5,209 nucleotides of DNA. Source: Treponema sp. GTDB taxonomy: Bacteria > Spirochaetota > Spirochaetia > Treponematales > Breznakiellaceae. The notes under the pieces are model-generated. The model saw only the letters and a program-made list of their open reading frames with translations. It ran no database searches and had not been told where the DNA came from. Positions 1 to 5,209 of this stretch are shown piece by piece. The translations under genes were made by a program, and so were the position numbers. The stretch covers positions 1-5,209 of the forward strand of contig JAISOQ010000193.1 of assembly GCA_031275515.1 (NCBI GenBank), written 5' to 3'. Positions within the stretch are counted from its first letter, which is position 1. Every line of letters begins with the position of its first letter.

Positions 1-579
1 AATCTGGATCATTCTGTTATCAAGATAGCCAATGGTTTTCATTCCGGGCGAAAGGAGGGGGCGCCTATAACGGATCTGGCCCTCTCTATGCTGGAAAAAA
101 TGCGGAAGAACGATGCGTTTGCCCAGGATAACCAGGAAATCCGGGTTTATAGTACCTATGTATCTGCCAGCAAATACGGCAAGCCTGTTCGGTCAACGAC
201 CATAGTGATCCTTGGGGAAAAGAAAAAGGCCATAGGGCTTCTGTGCATCAACCTGTACCTGGATTCTCCCATAAGTTCCCTGTTACAGAATTTTTCCCTT
301 GCTGCCCCCGGGCAGTTCATAAAGGAGAATTTCACTTCTGAATCGGACGAGCTTATAGCCAAGGCTCTGGAAAAGGTAAAGTCCGATGTCGCGGCAGACG
401 AGACGATTCCCGCTTCTCAGCGCAACAAGGAGATTGTGGTTCTCCTCTACTATCAGGGGATTTTTAAATTGAAGAACGCGGTACAGGTCATTTCCTCTGA
501 CTTGGGGATTTCAAAAAACACCGTTTACATGCATATCAGGACATTAGAAGAGAAGACAGGCCAGAAAGCAGGCTCCTGA
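1..579 (+). CDS. YheO-like PAS / helix-turn-helix transcriptional regulator, 5' partial
   Basis: The reading frame is open from the first base to the TGA at 577-579 and encodes 192 visible residues. The ATG at 88 is internal: the residues before it (SVIKIANGFHSGRKEG, then PITDLAL) fit the conserved core of the YheO-like PAS domain, so the true start lies left of the window and perhaps 30-45 residues are missing. The PAS part covers residues 1 to about 90, with a strand-rich stretch ILGEKKKAIGLLCINLYLD at 70-88. A C-terminal helix-turn-helix of the type paired with YheO domains covers about 142-182 (NKEIVVLLYYQGIF, then ISSDLGISKNTVYMHIRTL). Known: one family member, DauR, represses D-arginine catabolism genes, and many others are uncharacterised. 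Inference: a cytoplasmic ligand-sensing DNA-binding regulator whose ligand and targets cannot be read here. It precedes the beta-CASP gene by 48 bases on the same strand. Confidence 0.88.
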   Translation, partial: NLDHSVIKIANGFHSGRKEGAPITDLALSMLEKMRKNDAFAQDNQEIRVYSTYVSASKYGKPVRSTTIVILGEKKKAIGLLCINLYLDSPISSLLQNFSLAAPGQFIKENFTSESDELIAKALEKVKSDVAADETIPASQRNKEIVVLLYYQGIFKLKNAVQVISSDLGISKNTVYMHIRTLEEKTGQKAGS

Positions 580-591
580 CGTGTCTTGAGG

Positions 592-621
592 CTGTCAATT
601 CACTTCGTTTTATACTATCAT
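592..621 (+). promoter_or_regulatory. Weak possible promoter before the beta-CASP gene
   Basis: CTGTCA (592-597, 4 of 6 to TTGACA) and TATCAT (616-621, 5 of 6 to TATAAT) are 18 bases apart, and the -10 ends 6 bases before the ATG at 628, the same geometry as at the MetH-like gene. An overlapping alternative is TTGAGG (586-591) with TATACT (611-616) at 19 bases. No TG extension is present. The region is AT-rich relative to the flanking genes, so matches by chance are possible. Confidence 0.25.
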
Positions 622-627
622 AGGCCC

Positions 628-2040
628 ATGGACATCACCTTTTATTCTCTTGGCGCGGCTGAGGAAGTAACCGGATCCAGGCATGTGCTTGAAGTAGACG
701 GACGGAGTTTCCTCATAGACTGCGGGGCTTTCCAGGGAAGCCGGGCGGAGGCGGATCGGAAGAACCGGAACTTGGGCATACCGGCAGACCGGCTCGAAAG
801 CGTCATCCTGACTCATGGCCACTATGACCATTGCGGTCTCCTGCCTGTCCTGACCAGGCAGGGCTACAGGGGCAACATCTACGCCACTCCTGCAAGCCGG
901 GATCTGGCGAGCCTCATCATGATGGATTCCGCCAAGATACAGGCCCGTGACGCGGAGTACCTCCGTAAGCAGGCTCACAAAAAGGGGGAAAAGTTTGACT
1001 GGCAGCCCCTGTTCAACGAAGCGGATGTGGTAAACGCATCGAACCAGATAGTAACGGTGTCCTACAACCGGCCTATTTATATCGGCGACGGCGTGAAGCT
1101 GGAATTCTTCGATGCAGGGCATATCCTGGGTTCCGCTATGGCTCTGATCTCCGTGAAGAAGGGCGGAGAGGAAGTGCGTATCCTCTGTTCCGGAGACCTG
1201 GGCAGGCCGGGGAAACCCATCATCCGGGACCCGGACACGAAGCTCCCTGGGGCGGACTATATAGTCCTGGAAAGCACTTACGGCAACAGACGCCACGATA
1301 CCACTGACGACGCCATGGAAAAGCTTGCGGACATCGTAAACCGGATGGCGGCGAAGCGGGGACGCATCATCATCCCCGCCTTCGCTATTGAGCGGACCCA
1401 GGAACTGGTCTACTACTTCCATCTGCTCACCGATGCGGGGAGCATCCCGGAAATTCCCATCTATGTGGATTCCCCTATGGCCACCAACGCCACTACCATC
1501 TTTCAGGTTCATCCCGAATGTTACGACGAGGCCATTCACAATGCCTTTATCAGGCATCACAAGAACCCCTTCGGCTTCAATTCGCTGCACTTTACCACCA
1601 GCGTGATCGAGTCCAAGGCCCTGAACAACCATAAGGGGCCGCTCATCATCATTTCCGCCGACGGCATGTGCGAGGCCGGGCGTATCCAGCATCACCTGAT
1701 AAACAGCATAGGAGACCCCAATACCACTATCTTGACCGTAGGCTACATGGCAAAGGATACTCTGGGCCGGCGTATACGCAGCAAAGAAAGTGAAGTAAAG
1801 ATTCACGGACAGAGTTTCAAACGCCGGGCGGCTGTGGAGGAGATCAACGCCTTCAGCGCCCATGCGGATTATGCTGAGGCCGGGGATTGGCTCGGCGCTC
1901 TGGATACTTCCCGTCTCAAGCGTATCCTTCTGGTCCACGGGGAGCCCAAGGCTCAGGCATCATTCAAGCGGTATCTGGCAGAAAAGGGTTACAGTGATTC
2001 TGAAATTGTCAGGTACGGACAAACCTACGAACTATCATGA
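628..2040 (+). CDS. Beta-CASP metallo-beta-lactamase RNA-processing exo/endonuclease (CPSF73-like)
   Basis: A 470-residue cytoplasmic metallo-hydrolase, predicted to cut RNA with two zinc ions. Visible lactamase-fold motifs are Asp31 (LIDCGAFQG), HGHYDH at 63-68, His165 (AGHILGSA) and Asp190 (CSGDLG). The beta-CASP insertion follows: Glu215 in LESTYGNR (motif A), IPAFAIERTQEL around 249-260, SADGMCEAGRIQHHL around 343-357, His412 in FSAHAD (motif B) and His437 in LVHGEP (motif C). All expected catalytic residues are present. The length suits the bacterial single-chain family; there is no N-terminal KH domain as in archaeal CPSF proteins and no RNase J C-terminal domain. The ATG at 628 is preferred because MDITFYSLGAAEEVTGS matches the usual family N-terminus; an upstream in-frame TTG at 586 would add 14 residues unlike the family. 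No good Shine-Dalgarno is seen. The stop overlaps the next start by ATGA. The natural RNA target is unknown, and a DNA substrate is less likely. Confidence 0.93.
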   Translation: MDITFYSLGAAEEVTGSRHVLEVDGRSFLIDCGAFQGSRAEADRKNRNLGIPADRLESVILTHGHYDHCGLLPVLTRQGYRGNIYATPASRDLASLIMMDSAKIQARDAEYLRKQAHKKGEKFDWQPLFNEADVVNASNQIVTVSYNRPIYIGDGVKLEFFDAGHILGSAMALISVKKGGEEVRILCSGDLGRPGKPIIRDPDTKLPGADYIVLESTYGNRRHDTTDDAMEKLADIVNRMAAKRGRIIIPAFAIERTQELVYYFHLLTDAGSIPEIPIYVDSPMATNATTIFQVHPECYDEAIHNAFIRHHKNPFGFNSLHFTTSVIESKALNNHKGPLIIISADGMCEAGRIQHHLINSIGDPNTTILTVGYMAKDTLGRRIRSKESEVKIHGQSFKRRAAVEEINAFSAHADYAEAGDWLGALDTSRLKRILLVHGEPKAQASFKRYLAEKGYSDSEIVRYGQTYELS

Positions 2041-2786
2041 TTTATTTAACGGGATTTCACGCCATTGAAGAAGCCATAAAGTCATCAGGTCCGGGGCGCA
2101 GTCCAGGGCCTTTGCTGATGGCTAAACCGGGTCCCAGGGCTAAGGAGATCGCAGCCCTGGCGGCATCCCGCAAGATACGGGTAGACCGGGTAGGTTCCTA
2201 CGAGCTTGACCGCCTTGCTCCCGGTCACCGGGGCATAGCCCTGGCGGTGGATGAAGGCGGTTCCCGCCAGACAGGAACCGGCCCGGCAGCGGACCTGGAA
2301 GCGTTCATCGCCGGCCTTGGGGACCAAAAGAACGTGCTTGCGGCGATTCTGGACGAGATCACCGATCCCCACAATTACGGCGCCATACTCCGGTCCTGCG
2401 ATCAGTTTGGGGTGGATCTGGTGATCACCCGGAACCGGAGAACCGCCAAACATGCCGAAATCATCGCCCAAACTTCCGCCGGCGCCGTATCCTGGGTACC
2501 TGCCGCGGAAGCGGCAAACCTGCCCCGGGCCGTGCAGGACCTGAAAAACGCGGGATTCTGGATCTACGGTGCGGACATGGAAGGCGAGGCGGTGTACAGC
2601 CGGGACCTTAGGGGACGGATCGCCCTTATCCTGGGCGGAGAGGGGTCAGGTATTTCCCGGCTTCTCAAGGAATCTTGCGATGGTCTGATAGGCATACCCG
2701 CCCAGGGCAGAATAGATTCCCTTAATGTGTCGGTGGCCGCGGGGATACTCTTTTACGAGGTCATGCGGCAGCGGCGGCAGGGTTAG
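2037..2786 (+). CDS. rlmB: TrmH/SpoU-family RNA 2'-O-ribose methyltransferase, probably RlmB (23S rRNA Gm2251)
   Basis: A 249-residue SAM-dependent methyltransferase of the SPOUT (trefoil-knot) class, close to the 243 residues of E. coli RlmB, which methylates the 2'-OH of G2251 in the peptidyl-transferase P loop of 23S rRNA. The N-terminal substrate-binding domain covers about 1-72 (GFHAIEEAIKS; LAPGHRGIALAV at 60-71). The knot domain has all three SpoU motifs: DPHNYGAILRSCDQFG at 110-125 with Asn113 and Arg119, LILGGEGSGIS at 197-207 with Glu202, and IPAQGRIDSLNVSVAAG at 220-236 with Ser228 and Asn230. Its ATG overlaps the upstream TGA (ATGA at 2037-2040) and no Shine-Dalgarno is seen, which suggests translation coupled to the beta-CASP gene. 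Family membership is very sure. The exact target is inferred: other TrmH-family enzymes modify tRNA or other rRNA sites, and paralogues are common. Confidence 0.88.
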   Translation: MIYLTGFHAIEEAIKSSGPGRSPGPLLMAKPGPRAKEIAALAASRKIRVDRVGSYELDRLAPGHRGIALAVDEGGSRQTGTGPAADLEAFIAGLGDQKNVLAAILDEITDPHNYGAILRSCDQFGVDLVITRNRRTAKHAEIIAQTSAGAVSWVPAAEAANLPRAVQDLKNAGFWIYGADMEGEAVYSRDLRGRIALILGGEGSGISRLLKESCDGLIGIPAQGRIDSLNVSVAAGILFYEVMRQRRQG

Positions 2787-2812
2787 GCCCATCTTTTTTG
2801 CCGCCTTCCGGT

Positions 2813-4648
2813 TCAATCCGGCTTAGGGCCAAAGATCGCATCTTCGGCGGCCCGCCATAGGCCGTCCTCCAGGGCATCCGGGGGGATCAGCGTCGAGGGG
2901 TTCACAATAGCCATAGTGAGGCCCGCTTCCCCAGCCCATTTGAGGAAGACTGTATGCAGGGCTTCCCGGAATGCGTTGTCGTCCTGATAAGCGGTTGAAA
3001 GGTTCGGGATATTCCCCAAAATGTTGACTCCAGGGCAGTTCTCCCTGATCCAGGCGCAGAGGCGGATAAAATCAGCGGCGCAGTGTTCCGCCACGGGAAG
3101 CACGACAGGATCGAAAACAATGTCTTCCGGGGGAAAGCCGCCGCCGCCGGTTAGGAGCGCATAAGAATATCCTGCCCTGGCTATTTTCCGGGAGTAATAA
3201 TCGGCCCGGCCCGGTTCGTCGTCAAGGGTTACTGCCACAGCCGCGCCGCAGCGCCGGGCTTGCCGGGCCTTGCGCAGGAATTCGGCCTCTCCCTCCCTAA
3301 GGCTGATAGCATAGGCCAGCCCCTTCCCCGGCAGGCGCTTGAGGGCGGCTTCGACGGTTTCCCAGTCGGAACTTTCAACCATCACAGGAGCTTGGGCGAA
3401 ATCGGGGTAACAAAGCCCCAGATTGAGGAAGCGGGTTATGGCGCGTTTCGTATCCGGCAAAGCGCCGTCCACACAGACATTGATCATGGCCGCGCCGTCT
3501 TCCAGCATGTCCTGAGCCAGGGATACCGCTTCATCGTAGTTTTCTTCATTAATAAACGTGAGGAACTCTTGATTTTTGGCCGCATTGGTCCGCTCCCCGA
3601 TAAGGGTGACGGTTCCCGGCGGCTGTCTGAAGGGAGCGGCGGCGGAGACGGCCTTGGGGAGCTTTCTGGGGGGAAAGCCCCGGACTTTTTCGGCGATAGC
3701 GGCGATGTGGGAGGGAGTAGAACCGCAGCAGCCTCCCAGGATGTTTACCAGACCCTGCTGCATATACCGTTCCAGATGGACAGCCATAGTTTCAGGGGTC
3801 TCGCCGTATTCCCCCAATTGGTTAGGCAGGCCGGCGTTGGGATAGGCGCTTACGAGGCAGGGGGCAAGGCCGGCCAGTTTACGGATGTGCGGTTCCAGCT
3901 TGTCAGCCCCAAAGGAACAATTAAGCCCTATGGCCCAGGGGTTCCCATGGAGTACCGCGGCGCAGAAATCCGCTATGGACTGCCCCGAAAGAATATGCCC
4001 CGAATCGTTGGCAATGGTGGCGGAGACTATGATGGGGATAGGGGCCTGCCGTTCCTCCCGGAGGCGGTCTGCGGCATAGATGGCGGCTTTGGCGTTGATA
4101 ATGTCGAAAACCGTTTCGATGAGAAGGATATCCGCGCCGCCGTCCAGAAGTCCCCGGGCGTTGTCATAGTAGGCCGCCGCAAGCTCGTCAAAGGTAATGC
4201 CCCGTTTGCTTAGATCCTTCATGTCCGCAGGAATACCCGCGCTTTTTGCGGTTGGCCCCATACTCCCTGCCACAAACCGGGGCTTATCCCCGGTGGAGAA
4301 GGCGTCCGCCGCTTTCCGCGCTATGCCTGCGGCAGCGGCGCTTATCTCGTAAGCCCTATCTGCAAGGCCGTACTCCGCCAGGGACACGGCGGTGGCGTTA
4401 AAACTACAGGTTTCGATAATATCAGCCCCGGCTTCAAGGTAGGAACGGTGAATAGACTCAATTACATCGGGTTTGGTCAGGCAGAGGACATCGTTACACC
4501 CCAAAAGGCTGGTCCCGTGGGAAGCGAAGCGGCCGCCCCGGAAATCCGTTTCCGTCAATTTAAAACCCTGGATCATGGTTCCCATGGCGCCGTCAAGCAG
4601 AAGAATGCGGTTTTTCGCTATTTCATCAAGTATTTTCCCAGTATTCAT
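2813..4648 (-). CDS. MetH N-terminal half: homocysteine S-methyltransferase plus pterin-binding domains, no cobalamin modules
   Basis: A 611-residue protein aligned with the first half of cobalamin-dependent methionine synthase. The homocysteine domain covers about 10-325: LLLDGAMGTMIQ (17-27), ETCSFNA (79-85), GLNCSFG (241-247) and GGCCGS (305-310), giving the three zinc-binding cysteines Cys244, Cys307 and Cys308. A linker leads to the pterin (methyltetrahydrofolate) domain at about 345-605: IGERTNAAKNQEF, FLNL at 407-410, ISLREGEAEFLRKA at 448-461, GFPPEDIVFDP at 504-514 and AIVNPSTL at 580-587. It stops at AEDAIFGPKPD, where full MetH continues into the cobalamin cap, B12-binding and activation modules. 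The end is a clean TGA, and that side is filled by the convergent RlmB gene. Substitutions in the pterin domain are described in the findings. The start is firm: an in-frame TGA lies 5 codons upstream and the next Met is inside the conserved LDGAMGTM. Probable role: methionine synthesis with a separate corrinoid protein, or another methyl transfer to homocysteine. Confidence 0.9.
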   Translation of the reverse strand: MNTGKILDEIAKNRILLLDGAMGTMIQGFKLTETDFRGGRFASHGTSLLGCNDVLCLTKPDVIESIHRSYLEAGADIIETCSFNATAVSLAEYGLADRAYEISAAAAGIARKAADAFSTGDKPRFVAGSMGPTAKSAGIPADMKDLSKRGITFDELAAAYYDNARGLLDGGADILLIETVFDIINAKAAIYAADRLREERQAPIPIIVSATIANDSGHILSGQSIADFCAAVLHGNPWAIGLNCSFGADKLEPHIRKLAGLAPCLVSAYPNAGLPNQLGEYGETPETMAVHLERYMQQGLVNILGGCCGSTPSHIAAIAEKVRGFPPRKLPKAVSAAAPFRQPPGTVTLIGERTNAAKNQEFLTFINEENYDEAVSLAQDMLEDGAAMINVCVDGALPDTKRAITRFLNLGLCYPDFAQAPVMVESSDWETVEAALKRLPGKGLAYAISLREGEAEFLRKARQARRCGAAVAVTLDDEPGRADYYSRKIARAGYSYALLTGGGGFPPEDIVFDPVVLPVAEHCAADFIRLCAWIRENCPGVNILGNIPNLSTAYQDDNAFREALHTVFLKWAGEAGLTMAIVNPSTLIPPDALEDGLWRAAEDAIFGPKPD

Positions 4649-4654
4649 AGGAGG

Positions 4655-4683
4655 ATTATATCAGGATGAATGTTTTCTTGCAA
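4655..4683 (-). promoter_or_regulatory. Extended -10 sigma70-type promoter giving a predicted leaderless mRNA
   Basis: Read on the - strand, a perfect TATAAT (4660-4655) is preceded by TGA (4663-4661), forming an extended -10 TGnTATAAT. A -35-like TTGCAA (4683-4678, 4 of 6 matches to TTGACA) lies 17 bases upstream. Counting 7 bases past the hexamer places the transcription start on the A of the ATG at 4648. The 6 bases between are CCTCCT, the complement of a Shine-Dalgarno, so no ribosome-binding site exists in this direction. The promoter is well supported by sequence; the exact transcription start is inferred. Confidence 0.72.
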
Positions 4684-4715
4684 ATATCGAAATACCGGGA
4701 AACTTCCGCCGGCCA

Positions 4716-4735
4716 CAGATTAACACGGATTTTCA
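4716..4735. repeat. Fragment resembling a widespread dispersed intergenic repeat
   Basis: The stretch CACAGATTAACACGGATTTT (on the other strand AAAATCCGTGTTAATCTGTG) belongs to a sequence style that I recall as recurring between genes in many unrelated bacterial genomes, often as degenerate runs of ACAGATT/ACACGGATT words. Only one copy with internal near-repeats (CAGATTAACA, CGGATTTTCA, GGGATTAGAC) is visible in this window, so identification rests on recall, not on a second copy here. It lies 67-86 bases upstream of the MetH-like start and outside the core promoter. Confidence 0.35.
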
Positions 4736-4780
4736 TGGGATTAGACCGGGTATGGTAACAAAGATTCACCTTGATTCGAG

Positions 4781-4798
4781 AAAACCGGCAGGTTTTTT
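4781..4798 (+). terminator. Weak AT-rich hairpin with T-run
   Basis: AAAACC (4781-4786) and GGTTTT (4791-4796) flank a GGCA loop, and the T-run extends to 4798. Only two G-C pairs support the stem and no gene on the + strand ends just upstream, so a terminator role is doubtful. Confidence 0.15.
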
Positions 4799-4821
4799 AA
4801 TAACGAGATTGCGGCAAAGAG

Positions 4822-4849
4822 AAAAAAGTCTGGTGGACTTTAGTCCAGA
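4822..4849 (-). terminator. Possible rho-independent terminator for leftward transcription
   Basis: On the - strand TCTGG ... CCAGA (4849-4845 with 4833-4829) can pair, with an internal inverted repeat TGGACT/AGTCCA (4847-4842 and 4839-4834) as a competing stem. CT6 follows directly (4828-4822). Stability is modest because the alternative stems exclude each other. It would stop transcription entering from the right before it reaches the MetH-like promoter. Confidence 0.35.
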
Positions 4850-4868
4850 TGCGTTTACTTAAAAGGGG

Positions 4869-4995
4869 AGGTCTGACCCTCACGAGGTCTGACCCTCACG
4901 AGGTCTGACCCTACAGAGGAGGTCTGACCCCACAAAGGAGGTCTGACCCTACAGAGGAGGTCTGACCCTAACAGATCTCCAACGGAGGTCACCCT
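4869..4995. repeat. Tandem array of AGGTCTGACCC units
   Basis: Six exact copies of AGGTCTGACCC start at 4869, 4885, 4901, 4920, 4939 and 4958. The period is 16, 16, 19, 19 and 19 bases, with spacers such as TCACG and TACAGAGG. A degenerate seventh unit, AGGTCACCCT, lies at 4986-4995. Each unit contains GGTC-T-GACC, an odd-length palindrome, so a dimeric protein could bind every unit. Two CTCCAACG words (4977-4984 and 4994-5001) flank the degenerate copy. This could be a small satellite or VNTR, a protein-binding array, or a remnant linked to REP/RAYT-type elements. The 16-to-19 change in period suggests local unit duplication. Function is not known. Confidence 0.85.
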
Positions 4996-5060
4996 CCAAC
5001 GTAACCCTACCTGGACCTTTCTGCGAATTCAACAGTAACTGCCTTTGCCGCAGGGTGGGG

Positions 5061-5209
5061 GTGGACAAAAAGGCGGTAATACAATCGTACAAAAATGAAC
5101 AACCGCAGGGCAAGCCCTGCGGTATCGACAAAAATTTTCGTTGTTTGATTGGTGTTACTTATTCAGCATTACCAAAATATGCAGATTACTCCCAATACCA
5201 AGATGCCGT
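5061..5209 (+). CDS. Doubtful open frame running off the right edge, possible 3'-partial small gene
   Basis: The frame is open from 4947 to the edge with no ATG. A GTG at 5061 follows the purine-rich AGGGTGGGG and would begin VDKKAVIQSYKNEQPQGK. That opening vaguely recalls the DKK..I..YK start of some small bacterial GIY-YIG-type proteins, but the following residues (IDKNFRCLIGVTYSALPKY) do not confirm that or any family. The frame crosses the perfect 10-bp inverted repeat at 5102-5123, which argues against coding unless a hairpin element inserted in or degraded a gene. I do not assign a function. Confidence 0.15.
   Translation, partial: MDKKAVIQSYKNEQPQGKPCGIDKNFRCLIGVTYSALPKYADYSQYQDA
5102..5123 (-). 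terminator. Perfect 10-bp inverted repeat, likely terminator for a leftward gene beyond the edge
   Basis: ACCGCAGGGC and GCCCTGCGGT are perfect inverted copies separated by AA (in practice an 8-9 bp stem closing a small loop). On the - strand the hairpin is followed by TGTTCATTTTTG, a broken T-tract. On the + strand the following bases are ATCGACAAAAA, which do not suit termination. All three - strand frames entering from the right edge stop by 5155, which would fit a gene ending there. A REP-like dispersed hairpin is the main alternative. Confidence 0.45.

Larger units (their letters stand above)
4649..5209. other. Repeat-rich region without a confident gene
   Basis: These 561 bases upstream of the MetH-like gene hold, from left to right, its promoter, a fragment of a common intergenic repeat type, two hairpins with T-tracts on the - strand, and a tandem repeat array. 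No tRNA, rRNA or recognisable riboswitch was seen. Short frames exist on both strands. The longest + frame (4947 to the edge) has no ATG. The - strand frame from 5131 to 4949 crosses the perfect hairpin and ends inside the tandem repeats, so it is not credible. The last 90 bases or so are more AT-rich than the genes and may belong to the edge of another locus. Confidence 0.6.

Noticed and set aside
88..579. Regulator starting at the ATG at 88
   Set aside because: The frame stays open to base 1 and the preceding residues match the conserved YheO core, so this Met is internal.
610..1938. 442-codon open frame on the - strand
   Set aside because: It is antisense to the beta-CASP gene, which carries a full set of catalytic motifs in the right order; the antisense translation shows no recognisable domain. 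Long shadows are expected in GC-rich coding DNA.
2773..2805. GGCGGCA/TGCCGCC inverted repeat between the convergent genes as a terminator
   Set aside because: The 7-bp arms are 19 bases apart and the T6 run lies inside the loop rather than after the stem, so it does not fit a rho-independent terminator for either gene.
3260..4213. 317-codon open frame on the + strand
   Set aside because: It lies antisense within the MetH-like gene, whose zinc cysteines and domain motifs run straight through; the translation is glycine- and arginine-rich without a domain.
4666..4758. 30-codon + strand frame with AGGAGG at 4649-4654 upstream
   Set aside because: The AGGAGG is 11 bases away, the frame is tiny and is made largely of the dispersed repeat; the same bases serve as the leftward promoter.
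4473..4862. + strand frame of 129 codons overlapping the MetH-like start
   Set aside because: Most of it is antisense to a certain gene and the rest crosses promoter and repeat sequence.
4869..4995. CRISPR array
   Set aside because: Units are 11 bases with spacers of 5-8 bases that are themselves similar; CRISPR repeats and spacers are far longer and spacers are unique.
4949..5131. 60-codon - strand frame
   Set aside because: It spans the perfect hairpin and ends inside the tandem array, with no recognisable domain.

Overview
The window is a moderately GC-rich bacterial segment with three complete genes, one gene cut by the left edge, and about 560 bases of repeat-rich DNA without a confident gene at the right edge. 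Nothing in it fixes the organism. The gene content, the lack of Shine-Dalgarno sequences at several starts and the style of the intergenic repeats would suit a GC-richer spirochaete such as a gut Treponema, but this is a low-confidence guess.

Left part, + strand (1-2786): the 3' part of a YheO-type PAS/helix-turn-helix regulator (1-579); a complete beta-CASP metallo-beta-lactamase RNA-processing protein (628-2040); and a TrmH/SpoU 2'-O-methyltransferase of the RlmB type (2037-2786). The last two overlap by ATGA, so an RNA-cleaving enzyme and an rRNA-modifying enzyme are probably translated together. The regulator lies 48 bases upstream on the same strand and may or may not share their transcript.

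Middle, - strand (4648-2813): a 611-residue protein equal to the first two modules of cobalamin-dependent methionine synthase (homocysteine S-methyltransferase and pterin-binding domains). It ends just where the cobalamin cap and B12-binding modules should begin, and several residues usually conserved in the pterin domain differ. It converges on the RlmB gene with a 26-base gap. Its start is unusual: an extended -10 promoter ends 6 bases before the ATG, no Shine-Dalgarno is present and an in-frame stop lies just upstream, so the mRNA is predicted to be leaderless.

Right part (4649-5209): that promoter, a fragment resembling a widespread intergenic repeat (4716-4735), two hairpins that look like terminators for leftward transcription, and a tandem array of six exact AGGTCTGACCC units at 16- or 19-base spacing plus one degenerate unit. 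An open frame on the + strand runs off the right edge but is not convincing as a gene.

I found no convincing new multi-gene system. The items most worth a second look are the leaderless half-length MetH, the tandem array and the beta-CASP/RlmB coupling.
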